Assembly: GCF_900100605.1 (NCBI RefSeq)
Contig: NZ_FNCN01000012.1
Coordinates: forward strand, 33,626-97,625
DNA length: 64,000 nucleotides
DNA from: Sinosporangium album
GTDB taxonomy: Bacteria > Actinomycetota > Actinomycetes > Streptosporangiales > Streptosporangiaceae
Reading direction: 5' to 3'
The position numbers and the translations under genes were made by a program. Shown here in pieces: positions 21,208-28,780 of this stretch. A model generated the notes under the pieces. That model did not search any database. It worked only from the letters and a program-made list of their open reading frames with translations, and was not told where the DNA came from. Within the stretch, counting starts at the first letter, position 1; every line of letters begins with the position of its first letter.

Positions 21208-21548
21208 CCGGGAACTGTCACGGACGGGACAGTCTGCCGTGCACCGTCTCTCGCCTCCGTGTGCCGGTTTTCGCGTCCAGTAGTGGACGTCGAGCGGTGG
21301 ACGTCGAGCGGTGGACGGGGTAATGCGCCGCACTGTTCACGGCATGAGTGAGTCTTCCGCTTTCTGATATTTCAACGCGGTGGCCGGAGCCCGAGACCTA
21401 CCGGCAGAAGGCGGCCCGGGTCGAGCGGTGTTCGGCGTTTCCGTGCGCGTGGAGTCGGCCGGGTCCGGAGAGGGCGTCCAGGCGGTCGGGATCCAGGAAG
21501 ACGCTCTTCCTTGTTGCCGCCTCCGCATTGTGCGGCCACGTGCGCTGC
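21208..21548. other. Non-coding stretch between the radical SAM and membrane-protein genes
   Basis: No supported gene in these 341 bp. It holds a short tandem repeat (21283-21317) and marks the right boundary of the metabolite block. No terminator with a T-tract was seen. Confidence 0.5.
21283..21317. repeat. 14-bp tandem repeat
   Basis: Two perfect copies of gtggacgtcgagcg (21283-21296 and 21297-21310) followed by half a copy. The unit contains the palindrome GACGTC. Function unknown. Confidence 0.8.
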
Positions 21549-22211
21549 TCACCGCCTCCGCAGGTAACGCCAGCCCAGTACGCCGTACCAGAGCATGATC
21601 GGCAGGTAGAGGGCGTACCCGAGCTGTTCCGATGCCTCCGACGGGTTGTCGGCCGCGGTCGTCCACGGCAGCACGACCGCGGCCAGGCCGAAGAGCCCCG
21701 CGATGGCGCCGGCCACGCGAAGCGCGCCGGGCATGGGGACTCCCACGGCGGTGGCCGCGACGGCGGCGACCCAGAGCAACCCTGCCAGGTTGACCATCCA
21801 CTTGGCGGTGAGCATCACCGCGGTGGCCACAGTGGCGGCAGCCGGTGTGGCCGGATCGGTGCTCAGCCGGGTCAACGCCAGGTTTCCGGCGTCGTGAAGC
21901 AGTCCCGCCAGTCCGGCGGCGGCCAGCAGCCCACCGGCGAGCACTATCAGGTGCGGCCTGGGCGCGACATGTGGGTTCGTGGCCATGACCAGCCCGGCCG
22001 CGGTCAACGCCAGCCAGCCGAGCACGTCGAAGGCCAGTTCGGTCAGATGCAGCCCAACCTGCTCGCCCACCGCGGCGAGCGCGGCGTCGGGGTCGGCCGG
22101 ATTCAGGGTCAGCCCCGATGGCACCACTATGGCCGCACCGGCAATCATGGCCACTATCGAGATCAGCAGCAGGACACCGGCAAGCCGGGCCCCGGGGTTC
22201 AGATCAGTCAT
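21549..22211 (-). CDS. Integral membrane protein, about six helices
   Basis: A 220-aa hydrophobic protein with segments at roughly residues 10-30, 55-78, 86-108, 130-160, 165-185 and 198-215. There are no catalytic motifs and no family I can name with confidence; it has the look of DUF4386-like proteins. It is divergent from a MerR regulator 63 bp away and its promoter has the long spacer MerR proteins act on, so it is the likely target gene. Confidence 0.7.
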   Translation of the reverse strand: MTDLNPGARLAGVLLLISIVAMIAGAAIVVPSGLTLNPADPDAALAAVGEQVGLHLTELAFDVLGWLALTAAGLVMATNPHVAPRPHLIVLAGGLLAAAGLAGLLHDAGNLALTRLSTDPATPAAATVATAVMLTAKWMVNLAGLLWVAAVAATAVGVPMPGALRVAGAIAGLFGLAAVVLPWTTAADNPSEASEQLGYALYLPIMLWYGVLGWRYLRRR

Positions 22212-22219
22212 GGACGGTG

Positions 22220-22251
22220 ACGGTAGAACCCTGACACAAGGAGAAGGTCAA
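22220..22251 (-). promoter_or_regulatory. MerR-type promoter for the membrane-protein gene
   Basis: On the minus strand TTGACC (22246-22251) and CTACCG/TACCGT (22220-22226) are 19-20 bp apart, the over-long spacing characteristic of MerR-controlled promoters. The spacer contains an imperfect dyad ACCTT...AGGGT where the regulator would bind. The predicted transcript start lies within a few bases of the ATG at 22211, so the message may be leaderless. Confidence 0.6.
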
Positions 22252-22274
22252 CACATTGAGGACAGGGAGTCGTC

Positions 22275-23003
22275 ATGTGGCGGATTGGTCAGCTGGCGCG
22301 TATGGCCGGGGTATCCCAACGCACCCTCCGCCACTACGACAAGATCGGGCTGCTGGTGCCCGCCGCGGTGGATCGGGTTACGGGTTATCGCTGGTACGGC
22401 GTGGCCGAGTTATCCCGGCTGGAGCGCATCCGAGGATTGCAACGTCTCGGCCTGCCGTTGCGCCGGATCACCGATCTGCTTGACGCGCCCGAGGCGCAGC
22501 TGCGACAGGCGTTGGCCGAAAACGTGACGAGTCTCCATCGCGACATCGCCGCATTGGCCGCGACCGCTGCGCAGGCTGAGGACCATCTCGTGACGCCCCT
22601 ATCGATCCTGCCTCAGCAGACCACGGTGGGGCCGCGCCGCCTGCGCGTCCGCCGCCTGCGTCTCGAGCACGCATCGGAGCTGGCCGTCATCTGCGCGGCG
22701 GACTCGCCGTCGACCTTGCTGACCTGGCTCGGCGGACATCCGACGGGTGGCTTCGCCGCAGCGGTGACCACCGATCGGGGAGGCGAGCAACTCATTCTGC
22801 CGGCCCGCGCGGTTGTGCGTGCCGTCGTCCCCTCCTCGATCGGTGTCGTCCGCGCCGGTGAGGAGCTGTTCGGTTGGCTGCACCGCCACGGGCTGACCGT
22901 CGCCGGCCCCACTCTGGAAGATCACCTCATCGACGCGGGCGGTGCCAACGCCACCGTTCTGGAGGTGCCGGTGGACCGAAGCCACCACGTTGGCCCGGCT
23001 TGA
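22275..23003 (+). CDS. MerR-family transcriptional regulator
   Basis: A 242-aa protein. The N-terminal winged helix (WRIGQLARMAGVSQRTLRHY, then GYRWYGVAEL) is classic MerR; a coiled-coil dimer helix spans about 75-105; residues 115-240 form a possible GyrI-like effector domain, so a drug or metabolite sensor of the BmrR/TipA kind is likely. GGGAG precedes ATG 22275. It faces its probable target and probably also controls itself from the shared 63-bp region. Confidence 0.85.
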   Translation: MWRIGQLARMAGVSQRTLRHYDKIGLLVPAAVDRVTGYRWYGVAELSRLERIRGLQRLGLPLRRITDLLDAPEAQLRQALAENVTSLHRDIAALAATAAQAEDHLVTPLSILPQQTTVGPRRLRVRRLRLEHASELAVICAADSPSTLLTWLGGHPTGGFAAAVTTDRGGEQLILPARAVVRAVVPSSIGVVRAGEELFGWLHRHGLTVAGPTLEDHLIDAGGANATVLEVPVDRSHHVGPA

Positions 23004-23069
23004 AATGACTCGCGAGGTCTCCACTCGCGCTCGCACGTCCGGCTCAGTGGACCGGTGCTCTGAGTGGCC

Positions 23070-23765
23070 CTAGAGCAGATCGTGGTCGCGGGCGTAGACG
23101 GCGGCCTGCGTACGGTCGCGCAGGCCGAGCCTGGTGAGGATGCGCGAGATGTGGTTCTTCACGGTGCCCTCGCTGAGATGCAGTCGCCCGGCGATCTCGC
23201 GGTTGGTCGAACCGCGGGCGATCAGCCGGAGCACGTCGACCTCCCGGGAGGTGAGGGAGGTACCCGGCGGGGTGCTCGTCCCGGTGCCGGGCCGTGCGCC
23301 GGGCCGGTCGGCGATGGCCGAGGCCAGGCGCGCCGTCGCCGCCGGGTCGAACTGGGCGACGCCGGCATGCGCGAGCCGTACGGCGGCGGCCAGTTCCCGG
23401 GCAGGCAGGTCCTTGAGCAGGTAGCCGGTCGCGCCCGCGCGCAGCGCCTGGACGACGTACTCCTCGTCGTCGAAGGTGGTGAGCATGACCACCCGTACGC
23501 CGGGGGCGCGGTCGCGCAGGGCGGCGAGGGCCGCCACACCGTCCATCTCGGGCATCCTGACGTCCATGAGCACCACGTCGGGCGCCAGCGAGACCGCCTG
23601 TTCCACCGCGTCGCGTCCGTCTCCCGCGGTGCCGACCACGGCGATGCCGGGCTGGATGCCGAGCAACGAGGCGATGGCCTCCCTGATCAGCCGCTGGTCG
23701 TCGACGACCAGGACCCGCACCGGCGGCTCGGGGTCAACGGCGTGGTCGGTCGGCTCCGGGGTCAT
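23070..23765 (-). CDS. NarL/LuxR-type response regulator
   Basis: A 231-aa regulator: receiver domain (VLVVDDQRLIREA, phosphoacceptor D in VVLMDVRMPEMDG, conserved K in GYLLKDLP) followed by a LuxR helix-turn-helix (LTSREVDVLRLIARGSTNRE, GTVKNHISRIL). Overlaps the kinase gene by four bases, so the pair is co-expressed. Its own targets may include the membrane-protein gene upstream at 24942. Confidence 0.93.
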   Translation of the reverse strand: MTPEPTDHAVDPEPPVRVLVVDDQRLIREAIASLLGIQPGIAVVGTAGDGRDAVEQAVSLAPDVVLMDVRMPEMDGVAALAALRDRAPGVRVVMLTTFDDEEYVVQALRAGATGYLLKDLPARELAAAVRLAHAGVAQFDPAATARLASAIADRPGARPGTGTSTPPGTSLTSREVDVLRLIARGSTNREIAGRLHLSEGTVKNHISRILTRLGLRDRTQAAVYARDHDLL

Positions 23766-24895
23766 GACTCGGCCCGGCGGGGGATGGTGACCTTCAACAC
23801 GGTTCCGCCTGCGGCGGCGCTGCCGATGTCGACCCGGCCGCCGGCCGCCTGCACGCGCTCGCGCATGCCGAGCAGGCCGTACCCCTCCCGTCCTGGTGTG
23901 AAGCCGCGGCCGTCGTCGCGCACCACCAGCGTCGCGCCCGTCGCGTCCAGAGCGGCGGCCACCCGGACGCGGGTGGCGTGCGCGTGCCGCCTGGCGTTGG
24001 TGATGCCCTCCTGGGCGGCCCGGTAGAGCGCCCTGAGTGCCGCCGCGTCGTGCCCGCTCTCCTCACCGGTGACCTCCAGGTCCACCGCCAGGCCGTCATC
24101 GCCTGCCTGGCCCGCCACCAGGTCGGTGAGCGCCTGGGAGAGGCTGAACTGCCGTTCCTCGCGCAGTGTGCGCACCGACCGCCGTACGTCCTCCAGCGCG
24201 CGCCGTGCCGAGTCGTGAGCGTCCACGAGCGCGTGGTCCGCCGCGCCGGGATCCCGGTCGCGGAACGCGGCGGCCTTCTCCAGCAGCACGACGATCGCCG
24301 TCAGATGGTGTCCGAGGTCGTCGTGGATGTCGCGCGCCACCCGGTTGCGCTCGGCCGTGGCGGACAACTCGGCGACCCTCGCGGTGGAGGCGGCCAGATC
24401 GGCTCTGGCCCGCCGTTCCTCCACGGCGACAGCCGCCATGGTGACGGCCAGGACCAGCCCCACCCCGAACATCAGCAGGTCGGATACCTGTTCGACGTTG
24501 GCGTACCAGCGCGGGTCGGCCACCGCTGCGGCGGCCACCAGCAGCAGCGCGCAGGCCGCGGCGAGCGCGTGCGCGACCGCGGGGCCGAAGGCGAAGTACG
24601 CGGTGAACGGCACGAGCACGAACAGCGCCCGCGACAACTGCGATCCGTCGACCGCCGCGACGGCGGCGAACAGCGCGATCCGCGCGCCCAGCAGCACTGC
24701 CGCCGACCGCGGCGGCGTGAGGTCCGGGTAGCGGCGCCGCTCCAGCAGGTCGAGCATGGCCAGCGCGGCCAGCCCGCCGGTGAACAACACCGGCTGGGTG
24801 TCGCCGAGCCCGGCCAGCCAGGCGTACAGACCCGCCACCAGCACCGCGCCGTAGAGCACTGGCGACACCCATGGCACCGGGCGCGAGAGGGGCAT
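23762..24895 (-). CDS. Sensor histidine kinase, HisKA_3 type
   Basis: About 377 aa from ATG 24895; codons upstream are unlike the family. Five to six hydrophobic segments lie in residues 10-165, followed by a linker and the phosphoacceptor helix RNRVARDIHDDLGHHLTAIV and an HATPase with DDGRGFTPGREGYGLLGMRER. It senses an unknown signal at the membrane and phosphorylates the response regulator encoded just downstream. Confidence 0.9.
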   Translation of the reverse strand: MPLSRPVPWVSPVLYGAVLVAGLYAWLAGLGDTQPVLFTGGLAALAMLDLLERRRYPDLTPPRSAAVLLGARIALFAAVAAVDGSQLSRALFVLVPFTAYFAFGPAVAHALAAACALLLVAAAAVADPRWYANVEQVSDLLMFGVGLVLAVTMAAVAVEERRARADLAASTARVAELSATAERNRVARDIHDDLGHHLTAIVVLLEKAAAFRDRDPGAADHALVDAHDSARRALEDVRRSVRTLREERQFSLSQALTDLVAGQAGDDGLAVDLEVTGEESGHDAAALRALYRAAQEGITNARRHAHATRVRVAAALDATGATLVVRDDGRGFTPGREGYGLLGMRERVQAAGGRVDIGSAAAGGTVLKVTIPRRAES

Positions 24896-24941
24896 GTCCG
24901 CAAGACTACGGCCGGATCCGGACCGCACGCTGCTTCCCCGT

Positions 24942-25580
24942 CTACCCGGCGATCCCGTACGGTGTCCCCGCCTGTGTCCCCGCCTGCCCGGGCACCACCG
25001 CATCCTGCCGTCCCCGGCCTGGCCGGCGATCCTGCCGCAGCGACAGCGACAGCCAGATCAGCGATCCGGCGGCGAACACGTGCAACGCGCCGGTCAGGGG
25101 CGTGTCGGGCAGCGACGAGGACAACGCGAGCAGCACCAGCGTGACACCGTAGCCCCAGGCCGGAACTCGCGGGAAGACCCGTGCGCGCACCATCGACGCG
25201 CAGAACAGCGCGGTGCCGACGACGAAGACGGCCACGCCGGTGAGCAGCACGATTCGGGTGGGCCCGGCGAGTAACTGCGTCGCCACCGCAGGGTCGAGGA
25301 AGAAGACGACGACGTTGAGCGCGAACGCGATGCCCGCGAAAAGGCTGAACCCAATCATGTTGACGCCGTAGGCGATGGCGCCGAAGCGTCCGGAGAAGGC
25401 GCTCTGGTGTAGGTGGAACGCGGTTAGCGCGGGTGCCCCGAGCCCGGCGCCGAGCCCGATGACCAGGCTGGTCGCGGCGGTCTCGCCGGTGAACACCTCG
25501 ATCGCGCCGGGCACGCCGAGCGACAACGCCATGACAACGCCGCACACCGCGCCGAACCGCAACATCCAGACAATGGGCAT
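24942..25580 (-). CDS. Integral membrane protein
   Basis: A 212-aa hydrophobic protein with about six transmembrane helices and a charged C-terminal tail (residues 182-212, RQDRRPGRGRQD). No recognised family motif. It is co-oriented with and 46 bp upstream of the two-component genes, so it may be their target or accessory sensor. Confidence 0.65.
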   Translation of the reverse strand: MPIVWMLRFGAVCGVVMALSLGVPGAIEVFTGETAATSLVIGLGAGLGAPALTAFHLHQSAFSGRFGAIAYGVNMIGFSLFAGIAFALNVVVFFLDPAVATQLLAGPTRIVLLTGVAVFVVGTALFCASMVRARVFPRVPAWGYGVTLVLLALSSSLPDTPLTGALHVFAAGSLIWLSLSLRQDRRPGRGRQDAVVPGQAGTQAGTPYGIAG

Positions 25581-26102
25581 GAAAACTCCTTACCGCGCCG
25601 AAGTGGAGGAACGCTCCGACGGTAGGAGCCGGCATTCCAGTCACATAAGTGCCGCAGGTCACAATGGCGGCACCCTGGACGCCGCCAGAAGACACATGCC
25701 CCCAGCCCCCGACCTGCCGGTGGAGCAGGCCGTTGGCGACCTTGAGCGGCCGGACACGGTCAAGGTCGCACTTCACGGTGTACGCGGCGTGTTCCTGCTG
25801 CCCGCCGCCCTGGGGCGGCGGTGGCGGGTCCTCCGGCTGTTGCCGACCAGGACCGATGTCCAACCTTAGGGACGAGCCAGAGGCGCGACCGCGCCAATCG
25901 CATAAAACGGACACCCGTCTCGCTCTGACGCGGTATGCGAGTGCGCTCCGCAGATGGGGCATTCACGTTCGTCTGACTGCTGACAACCTCTGGATCTATT
26001 CCGTCATCTCTGGCTCACCGGAGGCCATCGTTCGCACCTCCGCTGCGCGATCAAGGGCCCGCTAGGTGTCGCACAATGCCTTGACGGGCCTGTTCATGTC
26101 TG
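25581..26102. other. Intergenic stretch without a supported gene
   Basis: About 520 bp. Open frames exist on both strands but none has a ribosome site or a recognisable motif. It borders a truncated oxidoreductase, so it may be decayed DNA. Confidence 0.5.
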
Positions 26103-26583
26103 GGTGCCATCGGCAAGCGCGTTCTCGGTTTCATGTTCTCGGGCGGCTATGCCTCCAAGGCCGTTGTTCCCGCCCGCGACCTGGTGGAGGTCCCGGAGAA
26201 GGTCAGCGCGGGCGAGGCCGCGGCACTGCTCGTTCAGGGCCTGACCGCCTGGCACCTGCTCCGTTCGTCGGCGCGGGTGCAGGCTGGGGAGAGTGTGGTG
26301 GTGAACGCCGCCGCGGGAGGCGTCGGCTCGCTGGCGGTCCAACTGGCCAGACGATTCGGGGCGGGACGCGTGATCGCCACAGCGTCGACCCCGGAGAAAC
26401 GGGCCTTGGCGCTTGAGTTGGGGGCCGATGTGGCGGTCGACGGGGCCGCCGACGGCTACCGGGAGCGGATCCTGGACGCCAACCACGGTCGCCCGGTCGA
26501 CGTCGTGCTGGACGCGATCGGCGGGGCGGTGTTCGAGCAGGCCCTCGGCACAGTCGCGAGCTTCGGCCGACTGATCACCTGTG
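26103..26583 (+). pseudogene. Remnant of a zinc-type quinone oxidoreductase (MDR superfamily)
   Basis: The translation begins in mid-protein (GAIGKRVLGFMFSGGYASKA), runs through the NAD(P)H motif AAAGGVGSLAVQLARRFG and VDVVLDAIGG, and ends at FGRLIT, where a full gene would have about 90 more residues. An in-frame TGA at 26082 precedes the matching part. Both ends are therefore lost: the N-terminal GroES-like domain and the C-terminus, the latter exactly where the convergent gene 26584-27729 begins. A leftover of a rearrangement. Confidence 0.75.
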
Positions 26584-27729
26584 TCAGGCGGAGGCCGGGG
26601 CAGGGAAGGGCTCGTAGGTGTTGCCGGCCGGGTCGAAGGTGAAGGCTGTCCACCGGCCGTGTTCGGGCGACGCCAGGCGGGCGCCGAGGGCTACGGCGAT
26701 CGCGACGGGTCCGCTGAGGAAGATGGCGTGTCGACCCATTCGAGCACCGGATGGCAGGGGCGCCTCTCGCCAGGCGCGACAGGCCTGCTCCACCACGCCG
26801 GTGAAGGTGGCGTTGTCCTCGGCCAGGCGTGGAGACGTGCTGCGGAGCCGCAGCAGGTAGCCGATGCCGTGCCGGCGGCAGGCCGCCAGCACCTGATCGA
26901 AGAATTGGTCTCCTCGGTCCTGCAGGTCCAGCGCGACGGCGACCTTGGTCGGGTCGCCGTCCTCGACGGCTTCCAGCCGGTCGCCGGTCAGCGGCTCGTT
27001 GCCGGAGTCGATTGCCCGCAGCGATGTCGCCGGAAAGTATGCCGGTGCGCCGTCCGCCTGCCGGATGGCGTGCACCACGATCTCGCGAGCGTGTGTGTAT
27101 CCCAGCCTGGCGCCGAACCAGAACGCGACATGCAGCGGCATGGTCGGGATCAGGTTGATCTGGACGGCGTCGGGGGTCAGGCGTTCCGCCATGGTGGCGG
27201 CCAGCAGTGTCTCGTCGGCGAGGGCGTCGACCAGTTGCCGGTCCCAGACGCCGTCGCTGGGCAACTCGACGCTGGTCTTCAGAGTCACTGTGCATGTGCT
27301 CCGGCTGTACGTCTCCGCCTGCTGGTCCAATTGTCGGCCGCGTGCCGACCCGCGACGGGCGTCTATCGCGGTCACCACGATGCCGACCTGCACCCGCCGA
27401 CGTGCTCGGTTTCTCAGCCACAGCCCTAGGGCGACAAGCGCGAGTCCCGCGGCGGCGGCCAGGACGAACCACCAGCGCCCGGCAGGCTCGTCCGCTAGGA
27501 ACGACTTCGCGGCCTCTACCCCGAAACCGCCCGCCGCTACCCCGCCGACGGTGACCTGCGCCGTGCCGTCCGAGATGGCGGCCCATCTTCCTTGTGAGCC
27601 GCCAGAGGCATCGGCGGAGCCGACCACCGTCAGCCGCGGTGAAGCCGTCGGTTCTGAACCTGTCACCGCAATCATCCGTTCGGGGGGGTTAACGCCGGCG
27701 GCGTAATCGAGCCAACAGAGCCATGCCAC
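26584..27729 (-). CDS. Membrane-anchored SAVED-like protein
   Basis: A 381-aa protein; ATG at residue 19 (27675) is a possible later start. One transmembrane helix (about 86-106) is followed by an arginine-rich stop-transfer and a cytosolic domain of about 270 residues. That domain has two related halves with PLHVAFWFGARLG (first) and HAIFLSGPVAIAVALGARL...FTFDPAGNTYEP (second), very like the tandem CARF-derived SAVED fold that senses cyclic oligonucleotides in CBASS. No CD-NTase is next to it. Calling it SAVED is by eye only. Confidence 0.55.
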   Translation of the reverse strand: MAWLCWLDYAAGVNPPERMIAVTGSEPTASPRLTVVGSADASGGSQGRWAAISDGTAQVTVGGVAAGGFGVEAAKSFLADEPAGRWWFVLAAAAGLALVALGLWLRNRARRRVQVGIVVTAIDARRGSARGRQLDQQAETYSRSTCTVTLKTSVELPSDGVWDRQLVDALADETLLAATMAERLTPDAVQINLIPTMPLHVAFWFGARLGYTHAREIVVHAIRQADGAPAYFPATSLRAIDSGNEPLTGDRLEAVEDGDPTKVAVALDLQDRGDQFFDQVLAACRRHGIGYLLRLRSTSPRLAEDNATFTGVVEQACRAWREAPLPSGARMGRHAIFLSGPVAIAVALGARLASPEHGRWTAFTFDPAGNTYEPFPAPASA

Positions 27730-27925
27730 TTTATTCGGCTGGACCTCGATGTCGCCGTCTCTCGTGCAACGGAATCATTCGACCGCGCCGGTCGGCATGT
27801 GCTCAACGCTCAGCCGGGTGTGGGCCCTTGGACACCCCTTTTCTCTAAGGCCAAGTCACAACAAAAGCAGGATTCCGCGCGTCGTATCCCCATGAAGGAT
27901 TCCGCAACTCTTGGGAGGACGCGTG

Positions 27926-28492
27926 ATGAAGTACCGGATGCAGGTGGGGCTCTTGCAGCTGGTGTTCGCCGGGGGGCTTGCGCTGCTTGCGCTGTATGTG
28001 TCGCCGATGTGGATTCTCACGATGGCGTTGTGGTACGGAGTGGTGGCCTTCACGTGGCAGGGATTCCGGACGATGCTGGGCAAGGTCAAGCCTCGTGGGG
28101 AACCACGGCTGCATGGGACGGCCGCGAACTCGTCAGTGCCCCCCAGCTCTTCTCCCGGCGTTGCACCCGTTGGCGGTGCGGCGCTCAAAAACGAGCGGGA
28201 CGAGCTCAGGGATGCGGTGCTCGACTCCGGACATCGGATTGTGCAGGGCATGCGCCGGACCGTGGTCGTGTTATTGCTCGTTTTCCTCGTGCCGGCGACC
28301 GTGCTTCTCGTCTGGACGATGGTTGACTCGTTTGTCGAGGGCGACATCTTCACAGGCGCTCTCATGGCCGGCGCGGCTGTGTTCATCGCGCGGTATTGCT
28401 GGTATCACCTCTTGAGGCCCCGGGATGGCTCAGGTAGGCAGACCGGCGCCACGCACGACTACAGCGACTCTGGAGGCGGCTCTGGAGAGTAG
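27926..28492 (+). CDS. Small membrane protein with four helices
   Basis: A 188-aa protein from ATG 27926, chosen for GGGAGGA six bases upstream. Two helices (about 8-28, 30-50), a soluble linker rich in Ser/Pro and charged residues (55-105), then two more helices (108-130, 140-160) and a Gly/Ser-rich tail. No family recognised. It diverges from the SAVED-like gene, sharing a 196-bp upstream region, and might be its partner, though nothing in the sequence proves it. Confidence 0.65.
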   Translation: MKYRMQVGLLQLVFAGGLALLALYVSPMWILTMALWYGVVAFTWQGFRTMLGKVKPRGEPRLHGTAANSSVPPSSSPGVAPVGGAALKNERDELRDAVLDSGHRIVQGMRRTVVVLLLVFLVPATVLLVWTMVDSFVEGDIFTGALMAGAAVFIARYCWYHLLRPRDGSGRQTGATHDYSDSGGGSGE

Positions 28493-28780
28493 TCGTTTCC
28501 GTCCTTGGGTCACCATGGGCCCGGACCGCGAGGCTGCTGGCTTGCGGCGTCTGGTGGGGCGCTCGCCTGAGGGCGGGGGCGCGGGTTCGAGTCCTTGCCC
28601 TTGTTCCAGGGCAAGCTGGTAGCAATGTCTGATTTGTCACGCGAATGCGCGCCTCGCAGGGCATGATCGATACATCGTGATCTGCACGGCAGAAATGATG
28701 ATTCTCCCGGCTGCCTGCGGCCGGACGGCTCCACTGGTTACCACTCATTTGCGCGTGTCGGTGGGAAAGGAAGGCAAGCG

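Noticed and set aside
28560..28600. tRNA gene suggested by GCGGGTTCGAGTCC
   Set aside because: The T-stem does not pair on its 3' side and no acceptor stem or anticodon arm can be built.
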